64,000 nt of DNA from assembly GCF_006442815.1 (NCBI RefSeq), contig NZ_VFVL01000001.1, forward strand, positions 1-64,000, read 5' to 3'. The notes below the pieces were generated by a model. The model was not told the origin of the DNA. It did no database searches and saw only the letters and a program-made list of their open reading frames with translations. The translations under genes and the position numbers were made by a program. Of this stretch, positions 38,827 to 47,485 are shown piece by piece. The DNA is from Mesorhizobium sp. B2-4-3. GTDB lineage: Bacteria; Pseudomonadota; Alphaproteobacteria; Rhizobiales; Rhizobiaceae. The first letter of the stretch is position 1. Every line of letters starts with the position of its first letter.

Positions 38827-39678
38827 TCAGTCGCTGAACGGGTAATCCCGCCGTTCCGGGTCGGCACGTGAAGAGCTGTTGGCTTCGCCCCAACCGAGTG
38901 CGGCCGATATCTTCTCGGCGGCTGTCCGGGTTCGTTCGAAGACGGTCTGACGGTCGAAACGTGCTGCTTTCTGCGGCAGCAGCGGGACCGTAAGCGCGGC
39001 GATGACGGCACCGACATGGTCGCGCACGGGCATGGAGATGTTGGTGCAGCCCTCGACGGCCAGCGACGCGCGCATCTCGTAGCCGAGCCTGGCCGCCTCG
39101 TTCAGCCGTGCCTCGATTTCCTCGCGCGTTCCCTGGCCTTCGCCGGCGGCGACGATGCGCTCGACGATGCGGTCGCGCTCGGACCGGCTCGAATGGGCGA
39201 GCAGCACCGCGCCGGAACTGGTTTCCAGGATCGGGAAATGCGATCCGAGCGCAACCGAATAGCGCATCGGCAGCGGTGAATCGATCTGCAGCACCACCAG
39301 CGCGTTCTGCCCTTCGCGCACCACAAGGTGGCAACTCTGGTCGGCATTGGCGGTCAATTCGCGCATCACCGGCAGCGCGCATTCGACAAGCCTGTTCACC
39401 GGCGGATGCATATGCGCCAGCTCGAACAGTTTCAGCGACAGCCGGAAGCGGTCCGATTGCGTTCGGAAGAGGTAGCCGCGCTTCTCCAGCAAAAGCAGGA
39501 TGCGGTAGATTTCGTGGATGGACCTGCCAAGACCGGCCGCGATCTCGGTCTGGGTCATCGCTTCGGCGCTTGCAGCCATGAACTCCAGCACGTCGAGCGC
39601 CTTGTCCACCGCCGGCACGCGATATCCGTTGCGGCCGCTTTCGCTTTCCTCGAGCGTTTCGGCAATGCCGGCAGCCAT
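38827..39678 (-). CDS. IclR-family transcriptional regulator
   Basis: 283-residue regulator with an N-terminal winged helix (MTQTEIAAGLGRSIHEIYRI) and a C-terminal effector domain (GSHFPILETSSGAVLLA ... AVEGCTNISMPV). ATG 39678 overlaps the stop of the upstream gene (ATGA). It probably controls the operon it sits in, responding to the transported compound or a metabolite. Confidence 0.88.
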   Translation of the reverse strand: MAAGIAETLEESESGRNGYRVPAVDKALDVLEFMAASAEAMTQTEIAAGLGRSIHEIYRILLLLEKRGYLFRTQSDRFRLSLKLFELAHMHPPVNRLVECALPVMRELTANADQSCHLVVREGQNALVVLQIDSPLPMRYSVALGSHFPILETSSGAVLLAHSSRSERDRIVERIVAAGEGQGTREEIEARLNEAARLGYEMRASLAVEGCTNISMPVRDHVGAVIAALTVPLLPQKAARFDRQTVFERTRTAAEKISAALGWGEANSSSRADPERRDYPFSD

Positions 39679-40820
39679 CACGCAACGCTCCGTTCCGGTT
39701 GCCTGGTTTCGCGATAGAGGCGGTTCACATGGTCGGCGATCTCCGCAGCGCCGATGTCGCCGGCTATGGCCGCGGCCACGCGCGGCGCGCATTCGCGGAA
39801 GAAGGCGATGAAACCCGGATGCGTTGGACGCAGATAGGACGAGCTGATCGTGCGCAGCGTCGAGGAGAAGAAATCGCCGGAGAGACGATTGACCTCGGCG
39901 TCCTTCCAGGCTGCCAGCGATCCCGGCTGTCCACCCGACTTCACATAGTCGCCGCGCTGATAGTCGGGCGAGCACAGGAACAGGGCGTAGTCGATCGCCT
40001 CCTGCTTGTGCTTCGACTGGGCGCTGACGCCGATGCCGGCGCCGCCGAGCAGGGCGCCGGCCGATCGCGCGGTCGGCACGTCGGCAAAGCGCAGATAAGG
40101 CCTGTCGGTCTTCGCGGCATAGTTCACATAGCCGAAGGCGAACGGCACATAGACGACGTCGTCATACGCGACCATGTGGTCGTAGCAGCGGATCGGATTC
40201 CAACCGGACGAGTTCGGATGCGACAGCGCCGCAAGCTCGCGCAATTGCCCGACGGCCTGCTCGACCATGTCCGGCGCGATGAATTGCTCGCCGTCCTCCT
40301 GTGGATCGCCAAGCGTCAGCAGCAGGCACATGGCGTCCGTCGGCACGAAAGGCAGGCCGAGCCATTTCCCGTCCTTGCGCGCCAGCCGGCCGAGCGCGAC
40401 CACCTCTTCATGGGTACGGGGCACCGGCCCGTAGCGCTCCAGCAGGTCCGGGCGATACGAGGCGACGTGGCAGGCGGCGTCGATCGGCAGTGCCCATTGG
40501 CGCCCGTTCTTTCCGTAGGACCGCCAGGACGGACCGACCGAATCCTGCTCGAAGAAGCGAATTTGTTCCGCCGAGAGGTAAGCGTCGAACGGCACCATCA
40601 ACTCGTCCTGCGCGATGTCGCCGATGAAGGGATGGTCGAATACCACCAGATCGTAGGCCGAGAGCACAGGGCCGAGCGCGCCCTCCCCGAATTCATAGAG
40701 GCTGCGGCGGTCCCATTCGATTTCCAGGCCGGGATTGGCGGCGCAATACGGCCCGACGCTGGCATCCAGCGGACCCCAGCAACGTCGATGATCCCACGCA
40801 AGACCGCGCAGTCTTGTCAT
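39678..40820 (-). CDS. Solute-binding-protein-like protein without a signal peptide
   Basis: 380 residues of the extracellular solute-binding (type II, MalE-like) family: LVVFDHPFIGDIA, WALPIDAACHVASYRPDLLERYG and YALFLCSPDYQRGDYVKSGG are typical. The N-terminus from ATG 40820 (MTRLRGLAWDHRRCWGPLDA) has no hydrophobic leader, and GGAGG upstream supports this start. It is therefore probably cytoplasmic. It is translationally coupled to the IclR gene, suggesting a sensor role instead of transport; this is inference. A longer frame to 40886 also lacks a leader. Confidence 0.75.
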   Translation of the reverse strand: MTRLRGLAWDHRRCWGPLDASVGPYCAANPGLEIEWDRRSLYEFGEGALGPVLSAYDLVVFDHPFIGDIAQDELMVPFDAYLSAEQIRFFEQDSVGPSWRSYGKNGRQWALPIDAACHVASYRPDLLERYGPVPRTHEEVVALGRLARKDGKWLGLPFVPTDAMCLLLTLGDPQEDGEQFIAPDMVEQAVGQLRELAALSHPNSSGWNPIRCYDHMVAYDDVVYVPFAFGYVNYAAKTDRPYLRFADVPTARSAGALLGGAGIGVSAQSKHKQEAIDYALFLCSPDYQRGDYVKSGGQPGSLAAWKDAEVNRLSGDFFSSTLRTISSSYLRPTHPGFIAFFRECAPRVAAAIAGDIGAAEIADHVNRLYRETRQPERSVA

Positions 40821-40940
40821 ATCCGGCAATTCCTCCCTGGAACCGGGCATGCGCCCTGCCCGCAAACCACTAGCAGGTATTTTCACCTGAGCAAATAGTT
40901 TTTACATACGCAAAACGCGATCCTCTTCCCGCCTGCGGCC

Positions 40941-42125
40941 TCACGCCAGCCCGAACCGCTCGACGGCGCGCATGATGCCGCGCAATTCGGCGAGGCCCTT
41001 GAGCCGGCCGATCAGCGAGTAGCCGGGATTGATCCTGGTCTTGCCGATGTCGTCGGCGAGCAGATGCCCATGGTCAGGCCGCATCGGAATGCGCCAGTCG
41101 GCACGGCCTTCCTTGCGGCGACGCGCCTCCTCCCGCATCAGCGCGAGGATGACATGCGCCATGTCGGTACCGCCTTCGAGATGCTCGGCTTCATAAAACG
41201 AGCCGTCCTCCTCGATGGTGATGTTGCGTAGATGGACGAAATGGATGCGTTCGGCGAACGCCTTGACCATGGCGACGATGTCGTTGTCGGCGCGCGTGCC
41301 GTAGGAGCCGGTGCAGAAGGTCAGGCCATTGGCCGGGCTGTCGACGGCATTGAGGATGAAGCGCGCATCCTCGGCGGTCGAGACGATGCGCGGCAGGCCG
41401 TAGAGCGAGAATGGCGGATCGTCAGGATGGATGCACATGCGCACCCCCTCCTGTTCGGCCACCGGAATGATCTCGCGCAGGAACCAGGCGAGGTTCTCGC
41501 GCAGTTCGTTCGGCCCGATCGAATCGTAATCGGCCAGGGCCTCGCGAAAGCTGTCGCGGTTGTAGGCGCGCTCGGTGGCGGGCAGGCCGGCGATGAGGTT
41601 GCGCTCGATCCTGTCGATCTTCTCGTCGCCGAGCTCCTTCAGCCGTGATTCCGCCTCGGCGATGCGGGCGGGCGTATAGCCGTCCCGCGCATTCCGGCGC
41701 TTCAGCACGAACAGGTCGTAGGCCGCGAAATCGATCGCGTCGAAGCGCAGCGCATAACCCGTCGTCGGCAGGCGGTAGGCCAGATCCGTGCGGGTCCAGT
41801 CGACCACGGGCATGAAATTGTAGCAGATCGTCGCGATGCCGGCCTTCGCCAGGGCGCGGATGGAGTCCTTGTACCAGCCGACATAGCGGGGCCGCTCCGG
41901 CGAGCCGATCTTGATCGAGTTGTGGACGGGAATGCTCTCTACCACCGACCAGGTCAGTCCTGCCGCCTCGATGACCCGCTTGCGCTCGAGGATGCTTTCC
42001 AGCGGCCAGACGCGCCCGTCATAGATGTCGTGCAGGGCCGAGACCACGCCCGTCGCCCCCGCCTGCTTGACATGATCGAGGGTCACCGGATCGTCCGGAC
42101 CATACCAGCGCCAGCACTGTTCCAT
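40941..42125 (-). CDS. uxuA: Mannonate dehydratase
   Basis: 394-residue UxuA-family TIM-barrel enzyme, dehydrating D-mannonate to 2-keto-3-deoxy-gluconate with Fe/Mn. Metal-site motifs: [24 protein letters not shown], and PMRPDHGH. Length matches the canonical enzyme (about 395). AAGGAAA precedes ATG 42125. Divergent from the GntR gene; operator-like sites lie between them. Confidence 0.9.
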   Translation of the reverse strand: MEQCWRWYGPDDPVTLDHVKQAGATGVVSALHDIYDGRVWPLESILERKRVIEAAGLTWSVVESIPVHNSIKIGSPERPRYVGWYKDSIRALAKAGIATICYNFMPVVDWTRTDLAYRLPTTGYALRFDAIDFAAYDLFVLKRRNARDGYTPARIAEAESRLKELGDEKIDRIERNLIAGLPATERAYNRDSFREALADYDSIGPNELRENLAWFLREIIPVAEQEGVRMCIHPDDPPFSLYGLPRIVSTAEDARFILNAVDSPANGLTFCTGSYGTRADNDIVAMVKAFAERIHFVHLRNITIEEDGSFYEAEHLEGGTDMAHVILALMREEARRRKEGRADWRIPMRPDHGHLLADDIGKTRINPGYSLIGRLKGLAELRGIMRAVERFGLA

Positions 42126-42156
42126 TGCCGTTTCCTTCTGTGAATGGCCGGAACTT

Positions 42157-42172
42157 ATTGTTGGACCACAAT
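42157..42172. promoter_or_regulatory. GntR operator-like site near uxuA
   Basis: ATTGTTGGACCACAAT, a palindrome with 12 of 16 symmetric positions, 32 bases upstream of the uxuA start. Its core GTTGG-A-CCAC matches the better palindrome at 42284-42296. FadR-subfamily GntR regulators bind such short sites. Probably represses uxuA. Confidence 0.55.
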
Positions 42173-42283
42173 GAGAGTCAAATCAAAAATTTGGGCGTTC
42201 TGAAGGGCCTACCCTCGACAAAATATCCATGGATTCGGTCGGGCACCGCCTTAAACCTGTTGTTTTCCGCAAGCCTTACGATA

Positions 42284-42296
42284 TGTTGGTCCAACA
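42284..42296. promoter_or_regulatory. GntR operator-like palindrome before the GntR gene
   Basis: TGTTGGTCCAACA is a perfect 13-base palindrome. It lies directly before the AGGAGG site of the GntR gene, where binding would block its own transcription. It shares the GTTGG-N-CCA(A/C)C core with the site near uxuA. Confidence 0.65.
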
Positions 42297-42313
42297 ATTC
42301 AGGAGGATCGGCG

Positions 42314-43045
42314 TTGGAAGACACTCAGGTCGCCCGCGACAACACCGTCGCCCGCCGCGCCGGCGGCAGGTCCGCGGTCGACACCGCGGCCGGGCGGATC
42401 CTCGACCTTATTCGCGCGCGACAGCTCAATGTCGGCGATGTGCTGCCGACGGAACGCGAGCTCAGCGAGATCACCGGCGCCAGCCGCAACACCGTGCGCG
42501 AGGCGCTGCGCACCATCCGCACCTATGGGCTGATCGAGCCCAAGCCGCGCGTCGGCGCTGTGCTCGCCAACGGGCAGAGCATCGCCATCCAGAATTTCTT
42601 CGCCGCCCACATGGATGTTTCGCGCTCGTCCTTTGCCGACATCCAGGGTTTCAGGCGCATCATCGAGGTCGGCATCGGCGACCACATCGTGCTCAATGCC
42701 ACGAGCGAGCAGATCGAGGCGCTCGACGAGATCAATGGCCGGATCGTCGACAGCCGCTCGATCGAGGAAGCCGCCGAGAACGACTTCAGTTTCCACATGG
42801 CGCTGATCGGGCTGGCGGACAACCGCATGCTCACCGACATGTATTCCTTCCTGTCGCCCGTGATCCTGCGGATTATGACCATCGGCAAGGAAATGCGCCC
42901 GGTGTTGGCCGACACCCGTGCCGCACATGGCGAGATCATCGCCGCGCTACGCGCGCGCGACAGGCTTGCCTACGCCTACCTGATGAGCCGCCACCTCGAT
43001 TTCGCCCTGCGGTTCCTGCCGGAAGAACCGGCTTCCGAGACGTGA
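42314..43045 (+). CDS. GntR-family (FadR subfamily) transcriptional regulator
   Basis: 243-residue regulator. N-terminal winged helix (DVLPTERELSEITGASRNTVREALR) and a C-terminal helical FCD ligand domain (EAAENDFSFHMALIGLADNRML; conserved His/Asp pattern for metal). The start is TTG 42314, 8 bases after AGGAGG. The open frame upstream to 42125 is not coding. Likely regulates the two mannonate-dehydratase genes and itself, probably relieved by a hexuronate-pathway ligand. Confidence 0.88.
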   Translation: MEDTQVARDNTVARRAGGRSAVDTAAGRILDLIRARQLNVGDVLPTERELSEITGASRNTVREALRTIRTYGLIEPKPRVGAVLANGQSIAIQNFFAAHMDVSRSSFADIQGFRRIIEVGIGDHIVLNATSEQIEALDEINGRIVDSRSIEEAAENDFSFHMALIGLADNRMLTDMYSFLSPVILRIMTIGKEMRPVLADTRAAHGEIIAALRARDRLAYAYLMSRHLDFALRFLPEEPASET

Positions 43046-43062
43046 CTAAAGGAGTTTCAGCA

Positions 43063-43848
43063 ATGAAGGATTTTGACGGCAAGGTCGCGCTGGTGACCGG
43101 AACGACCGGGATCGGTCTCGCAACAGCCAGGCGCCTTGCCGCTGGGGGTGCTGCGATCGTCGCCTGCGGCATCGACCGTTCGGCCAATGCGGCGATGAGA
43201 GCGGAACTGGAAAGCTCCGAGGCCGGCGCGCTGGTCGTGGACACCGACGTCTCCGCGCCAGACCAGGTTCGCGACGCCGTCGCGGCCGGCGTCGAGCGCT
43301 TTGGCGGCTTCGACGTGATCGTCAATTCGGCGGCGGTCCATCCCTATGGAACCGCGACGACGACCGACTGGGAAACCTGGAACAAGGCGATGACGGTCAA
43401 TGTCGGCGCGATCTACCTGACCGCCCATTTCGGCATCCCAGAAATGATCAAGCGCGGTGGCGGGGCGATCGTCAATGTCGCCTCGGTGCAGGGTTTCGCC
43501 TGCCAGCAGAACGTCGCCGCCTATGCCACCACCAAGGGCGCCATCCACACGCTGACGCGTTCGCTGGCGCTCGACTATGCGGCCGCCGGCATCCGGGTCA
43601 ATTCGGTCAGCCCCGGCTCGATCCGCACGCCGATCCTTGAGAAAGCTGCGCGTGGCGAAAACGGCAGCGATGCCGACGTCGAGGAAGCCTACAGGCGCTT
43701 CGGCGCGGCCCACCCGCTCGGCCGCATCGGCGAGCCCGAGGAAGTGGCGGAGCTCATCGCCTTTCTGTGCTCTTCCAAGGCCGGCTTCTGCACCGGCGCG
43801 GACTACAAGATAGATGGCGGCCTGACCGCCGGCATCGGTGTGAAATGA
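43063..43848 (+). CDS. Short-chain dehydrogenase/reductase of the uronate cluster
   Basis: 261-residue SDR. Cofactor motif TGTTGIGLAT, NSAA, and catalytic Y-x3-K as YATTK after NVASVQG. AAGGAG before ATG 43063. In uronate pathways an SDR can act as a fructuronate/mannonate-type oxidoreductase; that role is inferred from the neighbouring uxuA-type genes. Its stop overlaps the next start. Confidence 0.85.
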   Translation: MKDFDGKVALVTGTTGIGLATARRLAAGGAAIVACGIDRSANAAMRAELESSEAGALVVDTDVSAPDQVRDAVAAGVERFGGFDVIVNSAAVHPYGTATTTDWETWNKAMTVNVGAIYLTAHFGIPEMIKRGGGAIVNVASVQGFACQQNVAAYATTKGAIHTLTRSLALDYAAAGIRVNSVSPGSIRTPILEKAARGENGSDADVEEAYRRFGAAHPLGRIGEPEEVAELIAFLCSSKAGFCTGADYKIDGGLTAGIGVK

Positions 43849-44966
43849 CCATGAAGATCGGGCTTGGCCTTTACCGGGAGTCGCTGACACCGGACAATTT
43901 CCGTTTCGCCCGCCAGGCAGGCGCCACCCACATCGTCGCCCACCTCACCAATTATTTTCGCGGGCGCGATCCTTCCCTGTCTGCCGGCAGCGAGAAGGAA
44001 GGCTGGGGCGACTGCTCCACCGATGAGCTATGGAACTACGAGGACTTCGCCGGCCTGGTGAAGACCGTGCGCGACAACGGGCTGGAAATCGCCGCGATCG
44101 AGAATTTCTCGCCGCGCTTCTGGTCCGACATTTTGCTCGATGGTCCCGATAGGGCGAAGCAGATCGAAGGGCTGAAGCGGCTTATCCGCGATGCCGGCCG
44201 CGCCGGCATCCCGTGCATCGGCTACAACTTCTCCATCGCCGGCGTCTGGGGCTGGTCGCGTGGACCGTTCGCGCGCGGCGAGGCGATGTCGGTGGGGCTC
44301 GACCTAGCGAGCATCGATCCCGATCTGCCCCTCCCCGATGGCGTCGTCTGGAACATGCGCTACCGCGCCGGCCGACCGGACGCCGAACCGGTAACGGTGA
44401 ACAGCGACGAGCTTTGGCAGCGGCTCGGCGCCTTCCTGCGGGAAGTCGTTCCGGTAGCCGAGGAAGCCGGCGTGGTGCTCGCCGCCCATCCGGACGATCC
44501 GCCGGCCGAAGCGCTGCGGGGCGCGGCGCGGCTCGTCAACCGGCCGGAGAAATACGACCGGCTGATGGACATCGTCGATTCACCGTCCAACGGGCTGGAG
44601 CTCTGTCTCGGCTCGCTGCAGGAAATGCCGGGCGCCGACGAGATTTACGGGCATGTCCGGCGCTTCGCCCGGCGCAAGCGCATCGGCTACATCCATTTCC
44701 GCAATGTGCGCGGCAAGGTGCCGAACTACCACGAAACCTTCGTCGACGACGGCGACATCGACATGGCCGAGATCGTCCGCATCCTGCGCGACGAAGACTA
44801 TGAAGGCGTCCTCATCCCCGACCATACGCCGGAGATGTCCTGCGATGCGCCCTGGCACGCAGGGAAGGCCTTTGCACTCGGCTATATTCGCGCGCTGGTG
44901 CAGAACGCCGCGGCGCTGGGGCCTTCGCGGACCATTCAATCCACCAACATCCGGATGCAAGCCTGA
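43845..44966 (+). CDS. Mannonate dehydratase family protein (second, divergent copy)
   Basis: 373-residue UxuA-like TIM-barrel protein: ENFSPRFWSDILLDG, LAAHPDDPPAEALRG, YIHFRNVRGKVPNYHETF and VLIPDHTPEM correspond to the metal-site loops of the copy at 40941. It is shorter (373 versus 394) and lacks the FHRY-type and PMRPDHGH wording, so it may act on a different acid sugar. ATG 43845 overlaps the SDR stop. Confidence 0.82.
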   Translation: MTMKIGLGLYRESLTPDNFRFARQAGATHIVAHLTNYFRGRDPSLSAGSEKEGWGDCSTDELWNYEDFAGLVKTVRDNGLEIAAIENFSPRFWSDILLDGPDRAKQIEGLKRLIRDAGRAGIPCIGYNFSIAGVWGWSRGPFARGEAMSVGLDLASIDPDLPLPDGVVWNMRYRAGRPDAEPVTVNSDELWQRLGAFLREVVPVAEEAGVVLAAHPDDPPAEALRGAARLVNRPEKYDRLMDIVDSPSNGLELCLGSLQEMPGADEIYGHVRRFARRKRIGYIHFRNVRGKVPNYHETFVDDGDIDMAEIVRILRDEDYEGVLIPDHTPEMSCDAPWHAGKAFALGYIRALVQNAAALGPSRTIQSTNIRMQA

Positions 44967-45667
44967 TGACCAGATCGACGCGCCTCTATGCCGACGACGC
45001 CGAAATGTACCGCCTGTTCGAGGAAGAACTCTTCGTTGCGGTGGTCGGCGACGTGATGGACACGCTGGGGCTGCAGCATCAGTTCCTGCCGCCGGTGTTC
45101 AAGCCTGTTGACGAAAAGACGCGATTGCTTGGCAGGGCCATGCCCGTGCTCGAGACCGATATCTTTCCATTCAACCGACCGACGCACAACCCGCTGATGG
45201 TGAAGCCGTTCGGGCTGATGTTCGAAGCGCTCGACGATTTGAAGCCCGGCGAGATCTACGTCGCCAGCGGCGCCTCGCCCCGCTACGCGCTGTGGGGCGA
45301 GTTGATGTCGACGCGTGCGAAGATCCTTGGCGCGCGCGGCGCGCTGGTCGACGGCTTCGCCCGCGACACGGATGGCATCAAGGCGCTGGGATTTCCCTGC
45401 TTCTGCACCGGCTATTACGCGCAGGACCAGGGCGTGCGCGGCAAGGTCATAGACTATCGCTGCGCGCTTGAGATCGGTGGCGTCCGCATGGAGCCAGGAA
45501 CGCTCCTTTTTGGCGACAAGGAAGGCGTCCTCGTTATCCCGCGGGAAGCCGAGGAAGAGGTAGCGCGCCTGGCCCTCGAAAAAGTGCGCGGCGAAAAGCT
45601 CGTCGCCAAGGCGATCCGCGAGGGGATGAGCGCGGTGGATGCCTACAAGACCTTCGGCATCATGTGA
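44966..45667 (+). CDS. RraA-family protein (HMG aldolase-like)
   Basis: 233-residue protein of the RraA/4-hydroxy-4-methyl-2-oxoglutarate aldolase family. GDVMDTLG, ASGASPRYALWGELMSTRAKI and LVDGFARDTDGI give the G..E and R-D positions that hold the metal and pyruvate-like ligand. Such proteins often act as keto-acid aldolases or decarboxylases. It starts on the last base of the previous stop (TGATG), so belongs to the operon of the GntR gene, SDR and second mannonate dehydratase. Confidence 0.8.
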   Translation: MTRSTRLYADDAEMYRLFEEELFVAVVGDVMDTLGLQHQFLPPVFKPVDEKTRLLGRAMPVLETDIFPFNRPTHNPLMVKPFGLMFEALDDLKPGEIYVASGASPRYALWGELMSTRAKILGARGALVDGFARDTDGIKALGFPCFCTGYYAQDQGVRGKVIDYRCALEIGGVRMEPGTLLFGDKEGVLVIPREAEEEVARLALEKVRGEKLVAKAIREGMSAVDAYKTFGIM

Positions 45668-45699
45668 AAGGTCGTGGCCGGCCGGCTGTGATCAGATGG

Positions 45700-45830
45700 T
45701 CAGTCGAGCTTGCGCGACAGCACCAGGTGCATGGCTGCAACCATCAGGAACAGGGCCACCCGGAACGAGACGGCCGGTCGTTCGTCGAAGACGGCCAGAC
45801 TCCAGAGAATGCCGGCGGCCGCCGAGCACA
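45700..45830 (-). pseudogene. Possible remnant of a membrane protein gene
   Basis: The minus-strand frame ending at 45700 gives AAAGILWSLAVFDERPAV then FRVALFLMVAAMHLVLSRKLD-like, resembling two membrane segments with a charged tail. It could be the C-terminus of a small transporter of the EamA/DMT kind. The open frame further upstream (to 45963) is not protein-like and partly overlaps the aminotransferase gene. No convincing start or ribosome binding site. Degenerate gene or chance. Confidence 0.3.
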
Positions 45831-45907
45831 AGCGTGACAACGCCGGCAGTGTCAATGCGCGATGGGCTCCTCGCCCCGATGAGGCGTTTCGACTGCTACA
45901 GGCTGGC

Positions 45908-47284
45908 TCAGCCCTGCGCCCGAACCTGCGGCAACGCGGCGTCGAGCGAACGCTCGAAAGCATCGACCAAAGCGTCGACCTGCGCCTCGGTGATGATCAG
46001 CGGCGGACAGAAGGCGATGGCGTCGCCCATGTTGCGCGAGATGACGCCGTTCTGCTGCAGCAAGCCGTTGACCAGCGCGCCGAGCGCCGCCGGCTTGCCC
46101 CAGGGCGCCTTGGTCGCCTTGTCGGCGACAAGCTCGACCGCGGCGATGAGACCGACGCCGCGCACTTCGCCCACTAGCGGATGCGAGGCGAGTTGGCGCA
46201 ACTTCGCCTGCAGATGCGCGCCGACCTTGCGCGCATTGCCGACGAGGTCACGCTCCTCGATCAGCTTGATGTTCTCCAGCGCCACGGCCGCGGCGACCGG
46301 ATGACCGCCGCCGGTGAAGCCGTGGCCGAAGGTGCCGATGCGGTCGCTCTCGTCGGCGATCGGCTCGAACACACGATCGTTGATGAGCAGCGCCGAGATC
46401 GGCAGGTAGGAGGAGGAAATCTGCTTCGACAGCACCATGATGTCGGGCTTGATGCCGAATGTCTGCGAGCCGAACATCTCGCCGGTGCGACCGAAGCCGC
46501 AGATGACCTCGTCGGCCACCAGCAGGATGTCGTACTTCGACAGCACCGCCTGGATCTTTTCCCAATAGCCGGCGGGCGGAACGATGACGCCGCCGGCGCC
46601 CATGATCGGCTCGCCGATGAAGGCGGCGATCGTTTCAGGCCCCTCGGCAAGGATGAGCTTTTCCAACTCGTCGGCGAGCCGTGCTGAGAACTGCTCCTCG
46701 CTCTCGCCGGGCTGGGCGTCGCGCCAGTGATGCGGCGTCGACGTGTGCAGGATATTGGCGATCGGCAGGTCGAAGGAGAGATGATTGTTGGGCAGCCCGG
46801 TCAGGCTCGCCGAGGCGATGGTGACGCCATGGTAGCCGCGCTTGCGGCTGATGATCTTCTTGCGCGCCGGCTGTCCAAGCGCGTTCGACCGATACCAGAT
46901 CATCTTGATCGCCGTATCGTTGGCCTCCGAGCCGGAATTGGTGAAATACGCCTTGCTCATCGGCACCGGCGCCATCTGCACCAGTTTTTCGGCCAAGTCG
47001 ATCAGCGGTGAATGCGCCTTCGAGCCGAAGTCATGATAGAAGGGCAGCTTCGACATCTGCCTTGTCGCAGCGTCCACCAGACGCTTTTCCGAGAAGCCGA
47101 CGGCGACGCTCCACAAGCCCGCCATCGCCTCGATGTAGCGATTGCCTGCAATGTCCTCGACATAGACGCCATCGCCCTTTTCGATGACCAGCGGACCCGT
47201 CTCCTGATGCTTGCGGGCATTGGTATAGCCGTGCAGGTGATAGCGGATGTCGCGGGCTTCGGGGGAATTCGGTCTGGCGTCCAT
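45908..47284 (-). CDS. Class III (omega-amino acid) aminotransferase
   Basis: 458-residue PLP-dependent aminotransferase. PLP motifs TNSGSEANDTAIKM, LLVADEVICGFGRTG and the Schiff-base lysine in VLSKQISSSYLP are intact. ATG 47284 is chosen from the AGGAG site upstream and the family start; a longer frame reaches 47884 but is shadow of the divergent gene. Such enzymes transfer amino groups from beta-alanine, taurine, putrescine or similar amines to pyruvate. Divergent from the FAD oxidoreductase at 47486. Confidence 0.88.
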   Translation of the reverse strand: MDARPNSPEARDIRYHLHGYTNARKHQETGPLVIEKGDGVYVEDIAGNRYIEAMAGLWSVAVGFSEKRLVDAATRQMSKLPFYHDFGSKAHSPLIDLAEKLVQMAPVPMSKAYFTNSGSEANDTAIKMIWYRSNALGQPARKKIISRKRGYHGVTIASASLTGLPNNHLSFDLPIANILHTSTPHHWRDAQPGESEEQFSARLADELEKLILAEGPETIAAFIGEPIMGAGGVIVPPAGYWEKIQAVLSKYDILLVADEVICGFGRTGEMFGSQTFGIKPDIMVLSKQISSSYLPISALLINDRVFEPIADESDRIGTFGHGFTGGGHPVAAAVALENIKLIEERDLVGNARKVGAHLQAKLRQLASHPLVGEVRGVGLIAAVELVADKATKAPWGKPAALGALVNGLLQQNGVISRNMGDAIAFCPPLIITEAQVDALVDAFERSLDAALPQVRAQG

Positions 47285-47485
47285 GACGGCTCCTGTCTGC
47301 AGGCGTCCAAGGTGGAAGCAAGGCTGTCTCGTTTGTTGAGAAGTCCCAAATTCCGTCTTGCATTGCAACGTTTGATGCCTCATCGCGCAGGCTGATCGCA
47401 AGAGCCGCGGCGTCGAGATCGATAGCGCCAGCGCGCCCCAGACTGCCGCGGTAATATGTGCAACAAGGTGCGCCAGGATTTGAAC

